DNA from: Onthomorpha sp937906975
GTDB taxonomy: Bacteria > Bacteroidota > Bacteroidia > Bacteroidales > P3
Length of the DNA: 64,000 nt
Reading direction: 5' to 3'
Assembly (NCBI GenBank): GCA_045614605.1
Contig: JAZLDH010000015.1
Coordinates: 178,023 to 242,022, forward strand
The notes under the pieces were generated by a model that made no database searches, had not been told where the DNA came from, and saw only the letters and a program-made list of their open reading frames with translations. Positions 27,295-35,181 of this stretch are shown piece by piece. Every line of letters starts with the position of its first letter. The stretch's first letter is position 1. The position numbers and the translations under genes were made by a program.

Positions 27295-28533
27295 CTAACT
27301 TCCGAAATTGTCATACAAAATGTTTTCAGGTGGTACTCCAAGTGAGTCTAACATTTTGATAACTGCCGCAATCATTGGAGGTGGACCACACAAATAGTAT
27401 TCTATTTCTTCTGGTTCTTTATGGTTTTTCAAATAATTGTTGTAGATAACATCGTGAATAAATCCTGTATATCCAGTCCAATTATCTCCTTCATCAGGTG
27501 CAGATAATGCTACGTTGTATTCAAAGTTTGGATTGTTCTTTGCAATTTCTTCATACTCGTCCATGTAGAATAAGTCTTTGATTGCTCTTGCTCCATACCA
27601 GAATGTAGCTTTTCTTGTTGTGTGATGTGTTTTAAATAAGTCGAAGATATGAGAACGCATTGGTGCCATACCAACTCCTCCTCCGATAAACATCATTTCT
27701 TTGTCGGTGTCTTTTATGAAGAACTCGCCATAAGGTCCAGAAATTGTTATCTTGTCTCCTGGTTTCAATGACCAAATGTATGAAGAACATATACCTGGAT
27801 TTACATTTGCCCAACCGCCTTTTTCTCTGTCAATAGGTGGTGTTGCAATACGTATATTCAACATGATAATGTTGTTTTCTGCTGGGTGATTAGCCATAGA
27901 ATATGCTCTGAAACATGGTTCTGGGTTTTTCATTACTAAATCCCATACTTTGAATTTATCCCAATCAGAGTGATATTTAGGATCTATGTCCATATCTTTG
28001 TAGTTGATTGTACAAGCTGGCACATCTATTTGGATATATCCACCACTTCTGAAATTAAGTGTTTCGCCTTCTGGTAATTTAACAACGAATTGTTTGATGA
28101 ATGTAGCAACATTGTCATTGCTAAGCACTTCACATTCCCATTTTTTGATACCAAATATTTCTTCTGGTATCTCTATTTTCATGTTTTCTTTTACTTTAAC
28201 TTGACAACCTAAACGATAGTTTTCTTGTTGTTGCTTTCTTGTAAAGTGAGGCTTTTCAGTTGGTAGCATTTCTCCGCCTCCTTCTATTACTTTACACTTA
28301 CACATTCCGCAAGTTCCTTGTCCTCCACATGCAGAAGGTAGGAATATTTTTTCGTTTGCAAGAGTTGTCAAAATAGAAGAGCCTGTTTGAACTTCTATGT
28401 CTTTTTTATCGTTTATGTTTATCTTTACATCACCTTGTGGTACTAACTTCTTTCTTGCATAAAGCAAAATAGATACCAATAAAAGTACGATGACTAAAAA
28501 GACTAACACACTTATTATTACTATTTTTCCCAT
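27295..28533 (-). CDS. nqrF: Na+-translocating NADH:quinone reductase subunit F
   Basis: The NADH-oxidising subunit (412 residues). One N-terminal membrane helix (about 4-26) precedes a [2Fe-2S] ferredoxin domain with CGGQGTCGMC (about 69-78) and a later Cys (RLGCQV, about 113). A FAD-binding ferredoxin-reductase domain follows, with FRAYSMANHP for FAD and YGARAIKDLFYMDE for NADH. The C-terminus YYLCGPPPM and LYDNFGS is intact. It passes electrons from NADH through FAD and the cluster into NqrD/E. Last gene of the operon. Confidence 0.96.
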   Translation of the reverse strand: MGKIVIISVLVFLVIVLLLVSILLYARKKLVPQGDVKININDKKDIEVQTGSSILTTLANEKIFLPSACGGQGTCGMCKCKVIEGGGEMLPTEKPHFTRKQQQENYRLGCQVKVKENMKIEIPEEIFGIKKWECEVLSNDNVATFIKQFVVKLPEGETLNFRSGGYIQIDVPACTINYKDMDIDPKYHSDWDKFKVWDLVMKNPEPCFRAYSMANHPAENNIIMLNIRIATPPIDREKGGWANVNPGICSSYIWSLKPGDKITISGPYGEFFIKDTDKEMMFIGGGVGMAPMRSHIFDLFKTHHTTRKATFWYGARAIKDLFYMDEYEEIAKNNPNFEYNVALSAPDEGDNWTGYTGFIHDVIYNNYLKNHKEPEEIEYYLCGPPPMIAAVIKMLDSLGVPPENILYDNFGS

Positions 28534-28546
28534 TTCTTATCTTGTT

Positions 28547-29164
28547 TTATAGTTTAATACCAATGAAACTCATAAAAGCAATAGCCATAAGTCCTGTTAT
28601 GATGAAAGTTATACCTAATCCTTTTAGCGGAGCTGGAACATGAGCATATCTTATTCTTTCTCTGATTGCTGCTAAACCAACTATAGCTAACAACCAACCG
28701 ATTCCACTACCAAGAGAGAATGATAAAACTTCTCCAATGTTAGCATAATCTCTTTGTTGCATAAATAATGATGCTCCCATTATTGCACAGTTTACAGCAA
28801 TCAATGGTAAGAATATTCCTAATTGGCTATAAAGTGAAGGAGATACTTTTTCAACAAACATTTCCACTAATTGTACAATCGCAGCTATGACAGCAATGAA
28901 CAATATGAAACTTAAAAAGCTTAAATCTACACTAGCTAAAGATGGACTTAGCCAAGCCAAAGCTCCTTCCTTTAATATGAATTCATTTATAAGATAGTTT
29001 ATTGGCACAGTGATTAAAAGTACAAAAACCACAGCCAAACCTAATCCCATAGATGTTTTTACTGTTTTACTAACAGCAAGGTATGAACACATTCCCAAGA
29101 AGAATGCAAACACCATATTATCTATGAAGATAGACTTTACGAATATGTTTATTATTTCTTGCAT
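28547..29164 (-). CDS. nqrE: Na+-translocating NADH:quinone reductase subunit E
   Basis: A 205-residue membrane protein with about six hydrophobic helices, homologous to NqrD and RnfA. The opening IFVKSIFIDNMVFAFFLGMCSY has the conserved Cys in a membrane helix, and a second half-channel appears around VNCAIMGASLF; paired NqrD/NqrE cysteines hold an Fe centre in this complex. Gap of 22 bp from nqrD and 13 bp to nqrF. Confidence 0.95.
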   Translation of the reverse strand: MQEIINIFVKSIFIDNMVFAFFLGMCSYLAVSKTVKTSMGLGLAVVFVLLITVPINYLINEFILKEGALAWLSPSLASVDLSFLSFILFIAVIAAIVQLVEMFVEKVSPSLYSQLGIFLPLIAVNCAIMGASLFMQQRDYANIGEVLSFSLGSGIGWLLAIVGLAAIRERIRYAHVPAPLKGLGITFIITGLMAIAFMSFIGIKL

Positions 29165-29186
29165 AAATTTATTTTTTATTCATTAA

Positions 29187-29804
29187 CTACTTTTCGCATA
29201 AGTCTGCATTACGACTTCTGTGAATCCAAATTATTACTCCAACCAAGATTAAGGCCATAGCAGGCATTGTCATAAGTCCATTGTTTACGTATCCCATTTC
29301 AAAGAAACTTTCAGGCATAATTTTATATCCCCACAAAGAACCTTGACCAAATAATTCTCTGACAAAACCTAATACAATCAAGATTACAGCATAACCTAAT
29401 CCGTTTCCAATTCCGTCAAAAAATGATGGAAGTGGCTTATGGCTTAATGCGAATGCTTCCAAACGTCCCATAACTATACAGTTAGTAATAATCAATCCCA
29501 CAAACACACTTAATTGTTTGCTGACATCATAAACAAATGCTTTCAAAAATTGATCTACTAAAATAACCATCATAGAAACAATCACTAATTGAACTATGAT
29601 ACGAATACGTGATGGAATTGTATTTCTTAATAAAGAAACGATTACATTGGATAAAGCTACAACCACCATTACAGATAAAGACATAACAACGGCTGGCTTT
29701 AATTGTGTTGTTACAGCTAAAGCAGAGCAAATACCTAAAACTTGCACTGCAATAGGATTCTCCTTGCTTAAAGGATTTTTTATAAGTTTTAACATATTTG
29801 CCAT
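29187..29804 (-). CDS. nqrD: Na+-translocating NADH:quinone reductase subunit D
   Basis: A 205-residue membrane subunit with about six helices, the partner of NqrE. Conserved features are the NPIAVQVLGICSALAVT start with its Cys and the NCIVMGRLEAFA block near 115-126. It forms part of the membrane core that moves Na+ and holds the shared Fe centre with NqrE. It follows nqrC by 1 bp, so translation is probably coupled. Confidence 0.95.
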   Translation of the reverse strand: MANMLKLIKNPLSKENPIAVQVLGICSALAVTTQLKPAVVMSLSVMVVVALSNVIVSLLRNTIPSRIRIIVQLVIVSMMVILVDQFLKAFVYDVSKQLSVFVGLIITNCIVMGRLEAFALSHKPLPSFFDGIGNGLGYAVILIVLGFVRELFGQGSLWGYKIMPESFFEMGYVNNGLMTMPAMALILVGVIIWIHRSRNADLCEK

Positions 29805-29805
29805 A

Positions 29806-30531
29806 CTATTCTGCTTTTAAAGTTTTGAAATATTCTACATAATTAGATAAGCAATCTTTCAACATATTTGAAACTCCATTAGAAGTATTAGTTGCTCCTG
29901 TAACTGCATCTACTTGGAAGTTTTCTGCTGTTTTTTTACCTTTAACAACTGCTAATTTTACTTCATCGTTTTCAAATATTTGTTTGCCTTTGAATTGTGC
30001 AGGGAAGTTAGGATTTGTTATTTCTGCTCCTAAACCTGGAGTTTCTCCTTTATGGTCAAAAAGAGCACCAGCAACTGTATTCAAATCTTCTTCAATTGCT
30101 ATATTTCCCCAAATTGCATCATACAAACCTTTTCCGTGAACTGGAACAACGTAGATAGTTTTTCCTTCTTGTTTACAAACAAAGATTGGGAATTGAGCTT
30201 GCTCTCCTTTTGCTAACTCTTTTGACAATTCTATATTGAAAGGTCTTACTTCTCCTTCAGTTTGTTGTCCATTTTCATAAACAGAAACAACTTCTCCTTT
30301 TTTATTAACTGCTAATTCTTTAACAAAGCAATTTTTATATAACTCTTCTGCATTTTTTACATCATTTTCAATTCCAGCAGAAGTAAGAAGTTGTTGCATC
30401 TTTTCAATTTCTTGATTCTTTTTTTGAAATGGTTTTAATCCCACTGCTGCAACAGCCAAGACAGCGGCTGCAACGACAACCAAAATGGTTGAATACATAA
30501 ATATGTATGAATTACTTTCTTTATTTGCCAT
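29806..30531 (-). CDS. nqrC: Na+-translocating NADH:quinone reductase subunit C
   Basis: A 241-residue subunit with a single N-terminal helix (about 10-30) and a periplasmic FMN-binding domain. The covalent flavin site is the SGAT-like motif VDAVTGATNTSNGV (about 204-217), where the Thr carries FMN by a phosphoester bond attached by ApbE. GETPGLGAEI is a further conserved stretch. It lies between nqrB (12-bp gap) and nqrD. Confidence 0.95.
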   Translation of the reverse strand: MANKESNSYIFMYSTILVVVAAAVLAVAAVGLKPFQKKNQEIEKMQQLLTSAGIENDVKNAEELYKNCFVKELAVNKKGEVVSVYENGQQTEGEVRPFNIELSKELAKGEQAQFPIFVCKQEGKTIYVVPVHGKGLYDAIWGNIAIEEDLNTVAGALFDHKGETPGLGAEITNPNFPAQFKGKQIFENDEVKLAVVKGKKTAENFQVDAVTGATNTSNGVSNMLKDCLSNYVEYFKTLKAE

Positions 30532-30543
30532 CTCTCTTGGTTT

Positions 30544-31713
30544 TTATTTATTATTAACTAATTTAGCTCTTTTAGCTCTCTTTCTTATGTTAGCATCTAC
30601 TACATAGTAATCAATCAATGGAGCAAATACGTTCATAAGTAATATTGCAAGCATCATTCCTTCTGGATAAGCAGGGTTTACAACTCTGATAAGAACTGCC
30701 ATAATACCTATTAGGAAACCATAGATATATTTTCCTGTGTTAGTATGAGCAGCAGTAACAGGGTCAGTAGCCATAAATACTGCACCAAACATAAATCCAC
30801 CTATTAAGAAGTGATAGTAGAACGGCATATTCATATAATCGTTAGCTCCAACAGCATTAAATATCAAGCCCATTACAGCTCCACCTGCAAATACTGAAAG
30901 CATAACTCTCCAAGAAGCAACTCCCGATACTAAAAGAATCAAAGCACCTATAAGAATTGCTATTGCAGAAGTTTCACCCACACAACCAGGCATGAAACCT
31001 ACGAACATATCCATAATAGATGCAGAAGGAAGTGAAGCTCCTGCTATCATTTCTCCAAGAGGTGTTGCACCAGAAAAGGCATCTGCTTTTTCAGCAATCC
31101 AAACTGTATCACCAGACATTTGAATTGGATAAGAGAAGAAAAGGAATGCTCTTGCAACTAATGCAGGGTTTAAGAAATTGTAACCTGTTCCTCCAAATAC
31201 TTCTTTACCAATGATAACAGCAAAGGCAACTGCTAAAGCTAATTGCCACAATGGAACATCAGGAGGGCATATCATAGGAATCAAAAGTCCTGTTACAAAA
31301 TAACCTTCGCTAACTTCGTGTCCTCTTATTTGAGCAAAGATAACTTCTATACCCAAACCTACGATGTAACTAACTAATAATAATGGAAGAACTTTTAAAA
31401 ATCCATATCCAAAGTTATTCCAAAAGTTAGCACAATAATCAGTTGATGATGCTATTTCACCAATAGACAAATAATGTTGAAAACCTATGTTGTACATACC
31501 AAACAACAATGCAGGCAACAACGCAATGAAAACAGTAATCATTGTACGTTTGTTATCCACAGCGTCTCTTACATGACAGCCCTTTGTTGTAGTAGTAGCA
31601 GGAACGAACATTAAAGTGTCGATAGCATCGAATAAAGAATGGAAAGCGTGTAATTTTCCACCTTTTTCGAAGCTTGGTCTCATTTTATCTAATGTATTCT
31701 TTATAAATTTCAT
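30544..31713 (-). CDS. nqrB: Na+-translocating NADH:quinone reductase subunit B
   Basis: The large membrane subunit (389 residues, about ten helices). The covalent FMN site is ADAFSGATPLGEM (about 210-222), and the early block TTTKGCHVRDAVDNKRTM is typical. NqrB carries FMN and riboflavin and forms the Na+ path. Its ATG overlaps the nqrA stop (ATGA), indicating coupled translation. Confidence 0.96.
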   Translation of the reverse strand: MKFIKNTLDKMRPSFEKGGKLHAFHSLFDAIDTLMFVPATTTTKGCHVRDAVDNKRTMITVFIALLPALLFGMYNIGFQHYLSIGEIASSTDYCANFWNNFGYGFLKVLPLLLVSYIVGLGIEVIFAQIRGHEVSEGYFVTGLLIPMICPPDVPLWQLALAVAFAVIIGKEVFGGTGYNFLNPALVARAFLFFSYPIQMSGDTVWIAEKADAFSGATPLGEMIAGASLPSASIMDMFVGFMPGCVGETSAIAILIGALILLVSGVASWRVMLSVFAGGAVMGLIFNAVGANDYMNMPFYYHFLIGGFMFGAVFMATDPVTAAHTNTGKYIYGFLIGIMAVLIRVVNPAYPEGMMLAILLMNVFAPLIDYYVVDANIRKRAKRAKLVNNK

Positions 31714-33071
31714 TCTCCCATCTCCTTTCTCATTAGTTCTAATCCTTTACTTATTATTTCTTGTATATCAGTCTTAGAAGAATCTATCAATTCGCATAAA
31801 GCAAAATCTTCAGGAGCCACTTCGTAAATTCCTAATTGCTCCATCATATCAATATCTTCAATAATACAAGCCTTAATCAATTGCATTGGATAAATATCCA
31901 TAGGGAATACCTTTTCAAACTCACCTGTTACAACAAATGGTCTTTTACCTCCGTGAAGGTTTGTATCCACTTTATATTTGCGTTTACAGCAATTTGTTAA
32001 AAATCCTGCTAAGAATGTTCTTGAAAAGCTGAATTTCTTAGTTCCTGGTGCTAACCAACCCATAAATTCTGCTTCATTACCTTCTTTAATCACTGTAACT
32101 TGATTGTCGTATGCAGAAATAAATCCGTCTTTCTCTATTTTAGTTCCAGAAAGTACGTTTCCGCTTATTATTCTCAAATCAACAGCAGTTGTATTGTTGT
32201 AAATCAAAGAAGAAATATTCGCTCCTTTTTTAACTTTGTAATATTGTGGATGCGAAACTTCTTGACCTGTTAAAGCAACTAAACGTTCTGTGTTGTATTT
32301 TCCTTCTAAAAATAAACGACCTATCACAACTAAATCCTGAGCATCTAAATACCATACTCTTTCACCTTTGTTTATAGGATCTAATTTTTCGATTTGTACA
32401 GAAACATCACCACAAGGATGTTTTCCTTCAAAGGTATTGATTTCAACATTCTTTAATTGAGACAATTCCTCTGCTCTTCCCTTTTGCAGAGGCAAGTTTA
32501 CGTGAATTGTAACACCTGTCATCTTTTTCAATGCGTCAATACCCGCTTGTAATTCTGCACCTAAACCTTTCAAAAGTATAGAATAATCAGGGGCTAATGG
32601 TGCTGAACTAAATCCAGACACTATTATACATTTTGGAGTTGTATCAGGATTTGGTACAACTGAATAAGGTCTTTGACGAAGTAAAGTCCATGCACCTGAA
32701 AGCAACAATTTTTCTTTGATTTGTTCAGCATTCAATTCACCAATGTTTGAAACGCCAAAATCTAAGTACTCAATTGTTTCATCAGCACTTACTATCACTG
32801 CTTCAATGACTCTTTTTTCTCCTCTTTTCACTTGTTTAACAACTCCGCTTACAGGAGAAGTAAACAAAACCTTTTCTTTGCCTTTTGCATAAAAAAGAGG
32901 AGTACCAGCTTTTACCCTTTCACCTTCTTCAATCAAAAGTTTAGGAACTAAGCCGATAAAATCCTTTGGTTTGAGAGCATATTCGCTCACAAATGTTTCC
33001 ACAACCTCAGGCGTAGGCTCACCATACAATTTGAGATCCAAGCCCTTAGTAATTTTTATAGCTTTAGACAT
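31710..33071 (-). CDS. nqrA: Na+-translocating NADH:quinone reductase subunit A
   Basis: The cytoplasmic quinone-site subunit (453 residues), first gene of the nqr operon. It opens with the ITKGLDLKLYGEP block and has the barrel-sandwich-like LFYAKGKEKVLFTSPVSG region, as in RnfC. NqrA lacks the [4Fe-4S] motifs of RnfC, which marks this as a Na+-NQR and not an Rnf complex. The promoter at 33118-33148 has both -7 and -33 boxes. The full six-gene order A-B-C-D-E-F is present. Confidence 0.96.
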   Translation of the reverse strand: MSKAIKITKGLDLKLYGEPTPEVVETFVSEYALKPKDFIGLVPKLLIEEGERVKAGTPLFYAKGKEKVLFTSPVSGVVKQVKRGEKRVIEAVIVSADETIEYLDFGVSNIGELNAEQIKEKLLLSGAWTLLRQRPYSVVPNPDTTPKCIIVSGFSSAPLAPDYSILLKGLGAELQAGIDALKKMTGVTIHVNLPLQKGRAEELSQLKNVEINTFEGKHPCGDVSVQIEKLDPINKGERVWYLDAQDLVVIGRLFLEGKYNTERLVALTGQEVSHPQYYKVKKGANISSLIYNNTTAVDLRIISGNVLSGTKIEKDGFISAYDNQVTVIKEGNEAEFMGWLAPGTKKFSFSRTFLAGFLTNCCKRKYKVDTNLHGGKRPFVVTGEFEKVFPMDIYPMQLIKACIIEDIDMMEQLGIYEVAPEDFALCELIDSSKTDIQEIISKGLELMRKEMGE

Positions 33072-33117
33072 CGCTTATTATGTTTGTTAATTTATATTAA
33101 ATTTTATAATAATCTTG

Positions 33118-33148
33118 CAAAAATACAATTAAAATTTGGATTATCAAA
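33118..33148 (-). promoter_or_regulatory. Promoter of the nqr operon
   Basis: On the minus strand a -33 TTTG (33148-33145) is followed after 19 bp by the -7 box TATTTTTG (33125-33118). The nqrA ATG is at 33071, giving a leader of roughly 40 nt. Confidence 0.65.
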
Positions 33149-33164
33149 TGAGATTAAAATAATT

Positions 33165-33232
33165 CTTAGCTTTAGAAAAATATTCCTAAGGGAAAAATTT
33201 TTTTTTCTTAGGAATATTTTTCTAAAGCTAAG
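33165..33232 (-). terminator. 26-bp perfect hairpin after sppA, built from a 21-bp periodic array
   Basis: Arms 33165-33190 and 33207-33232 are perfectly complementary over 26 bp with a 16-nt A/T-rich loop. The words CTTAG (33165), CTAAG (33186), CTTAG (33207) and CTAAG (33228) start exactly 21 bp apart. It follows the sppA stop (33253) by 20 bp, so it may end that transcript and insulate the nqr promoter. Confidence 0.75.
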
Positions 33233-33252
33233 AGAAAATTTAGGCCGTTATT

Positions 33253-35046
33253 TTAGAAATTTATGATATACGGTAATCTTGCTTGAACTCCTTGATTTTG
33301 AGATAGTTTTTCTAATTTTTTAGAAATTTGTTTGAAGAAATCTTCTTTTTTTACAAGCTCTTGCAAATCAGATTCCTCAGATAGAGATTCTAACAATTGA
33401 GTAAAAATATCCTTTTGTTTAGGATAGGCTATTAATCCATACTGTTCTATTCCTGCTTTTTGAGCCGCAATAGAGATTGCTTTGTTTAAGCCTCCAAATT
33501 CATCAACCAAACCTATTTCCTTCGCATCTAATCCAGACCATACTCTACCTCTTGCTATTGAATCTACGTATGTCTTTTCTAACTTACGACCTTGTGCAAC
33601 CTTTGTAATGAAATTGTCATAGAAATTCTCAACATTCATTTGTAACATTTGCTTTGATTGAGCCGAACGTGGAGTTGTCAAAGACAAAATCGCATTATCG
33701 TTAGTCTTTACCGTATCAAAAGTTAATCCAACATTGTTTTTCAACGAGCGAGCAATATTGGGCATTATTCCAAACACGCCTATTGAACCTGTAATCGTAA
33801 TTGGAGAAGCTACTATCAAGCTTGCGTTTGAACTCATCTCATATCCTGCCGAAGCTGCTACATCTCCCATTGACACAATAACGGGTTTTATTTTCTTTGC
33901 TTTGATTACTTCGTTTGTAATAAGCTCTGAGGCTATTGCATCACCTCCCGGAGAATTTACTCTTAACACTATTGCTTTAACACTATTGTCATTCGTTGCT
34001 TTTTCAATAGCTCTCATCAATGTTTCACTGCCTATTGATAGAGAAGTACCCTTTCCTTGATTTACATCGCCGTATGCGTAAATCACTGCAATATTATTTT
34101 GTTGTTTTCTAAATACCTCAGTAATTGTTTTGCGGTATTTATTGTATTTTACAAAGTTTACTTTTGCAGAAGGCGAATTTATTGAAAATTGTTTCTTAAC
34201 CTCGTCAATTATTATTTGTTCTGCATTGGTTTTAAACGTAAGAGCATCTACTAAACCATTGTCTAAGGCTTGTTGAGGTAAAAAATATTCAAGTCTTGAC
34301 ACTTTTGCGTTAAAGGTATCTATGCTTTGAAGATTTCTTGCTTGAACAATATTTCGTGAAACATAGTCCCAAATATCGGAAATATAAGATTTGATTTGTT
34401 CTCTATTCTCTGCCGACATTTTATTTGAGATAAAAGTTTCCCCTGCACTCTTATAAGAATTGTTTCTTGGACGAATGAGTTCTACATCTATGTCTAATTT
34501 TTCAAAAAGGTCTTTATAATACATTACCTCTGCACCTAAGCCTGTCAAAGCTAAGTTTCCTGCTGGATTAAGATAGATTTTGTCTGCCACAGTTGCTAAA
34601 TAATACGCATCTTGTGTAGCAAACATATCGCTATATGCGTATATCTTTTTACCAGAAGCTTTAAAATCTTTCAAAGTCTGTCTTATTTCTTCCACAGTTG
34701 CCCATCCGTTTGTCTGCAACATAGACATCTGTAAAAATATCGCCTTAATATTTTCATCAGTCTTTGCCTTACGAATTGTTTCCATAAATTCTGTCAAACC
34801 AATAGGCTTTATAACTTCATCAGACAATAGATTATTAGAAAAAGTTTCTAAGTCCTCTACTTCCCTATCGTAAATTGGAGAGTCTAAATTAATATAAAGA
34901 ACAGAATTGTTTTCAATCGCAACAGTTTGTTCGCTATCGGAAAAAGAAATAGAAGAAAAGATTCCTATAAGTACGAAAATAACAAGCATTGACGAAATAA
35001 AACAACCCAAACACGAAGCAAACATAAAACTAAAAAAAGACTTCAT
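33253..35046 (-). CDS. sppA: Signal peptide peptidase SppA, 67-kDa type
   Basis: 597 residues with one N-terminal membrane helix (about 5-28) and two S49 peptidase domains, as in the E. coli tetrameric enzyme. The general-base Lys is expected in the N-terminal domain (YKSAGE region, near 203) and the nucleophile Ser in GDVAASAGYEMS of the C-terminal domain (about 393-404). It degrades leftover signal peptides at the inner membrane. It is a single gene between a hairpin at 33165 and the hutU terminator. Confidence 0.93.
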   Translation of the reverse strand: MKSFFSFMFASCLGCFISSMLVIFVLIGIFSSISFSDSEQTVAIENNSVLYINLDSPIYDREVEDLETFSNNLLSDEVIKPIGLTEFMETIRKAKTDENIKAIFLQMSMLQTNGWATVEEIRQTLKDFKASGKKIYAYSDMFATQDAYYLATVADKIYLNPAGNLALTGLGAEVMYYKDLFEKLDIDVELIRPRNNSYKSAGETFISNKMSAENREQIKSYISDIWDYVSRNIVQARNLQSIDTFNAKVSRLEYFLPQQALDNGLVDALTFKTNAEQIIIDEVKKQFSINSPSAKVNFVKYNKYRKTITEVFRKQQNNIAVIYAYGDVNQGKGTSLSIGSETLMRAIEKATNDNSVKAIVLRVNSPGGDAIASELITNEVIKAKKIKPVIVSMGDVAASAGYEMSSNASLIVASPITITGSIGVFGIMPNIARSLKNNVGLTFDTVKTNDNAILSLTTPRSAQSKQMLQMNVENFYDNFITKVAQGRKLEKTYVDSIARGRVWSGLDAKEIGLVDEFGGLNKAISIAAQKAGIEQYGLIAYPKQKDIFTQLLESLSEESDLQELVKKEDFFKQISKKLEKLSQNQGVQARLPYIINF

Positions 35047-35102
35047 AATTTTTCTCTTTAATTTATTTATATAATTTACTGATTCTTTGATTTTTATTAT
35101 TC

Positions 35103-35118
35103 AGTTTCACGTGAAAGA
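35103..35118. other. parS-like palindrome
   Basis: The 16-mer AGTTTCACGTGAAAGA matches the ParB consensus TGTTTCACGTGAAACA at 14 of 16 positions. The core TTTCACGTGAAA (35105-35116) is a perfect 12-bp palindrome. It lies between sppA and hutU in non-coding DNA. ParB binding is inferred. Confidence 0.5.
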
Positions 35119-35135
35119 TAAAAATAAAAACAAAA

Positions 35136-35164
35136 AAAAGGACGCAAACAAATTACGTCCTTTT
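35136..35164 (-). terminator. Intrinsic terminator of hutU
   Basis: On the minus strand the arms AAAAGGACG and CGTCCTTTT form a 9-bp stem with an 11-nt loop, followed by a run of T. It begins 17 bp after the hutU stop. Confidence 0.8.
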
Positions 35165-35181
35165 AGTTCTGTTATTTATTT

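Noticed and set aside
27295..33071. Rnf complex instead of Na+-NQR
   Set aside because: NqrA lacks the [4Fe-4S] motifs of RnfC, NqrF with FAD and NADH sites is present, and no RnfB is found.
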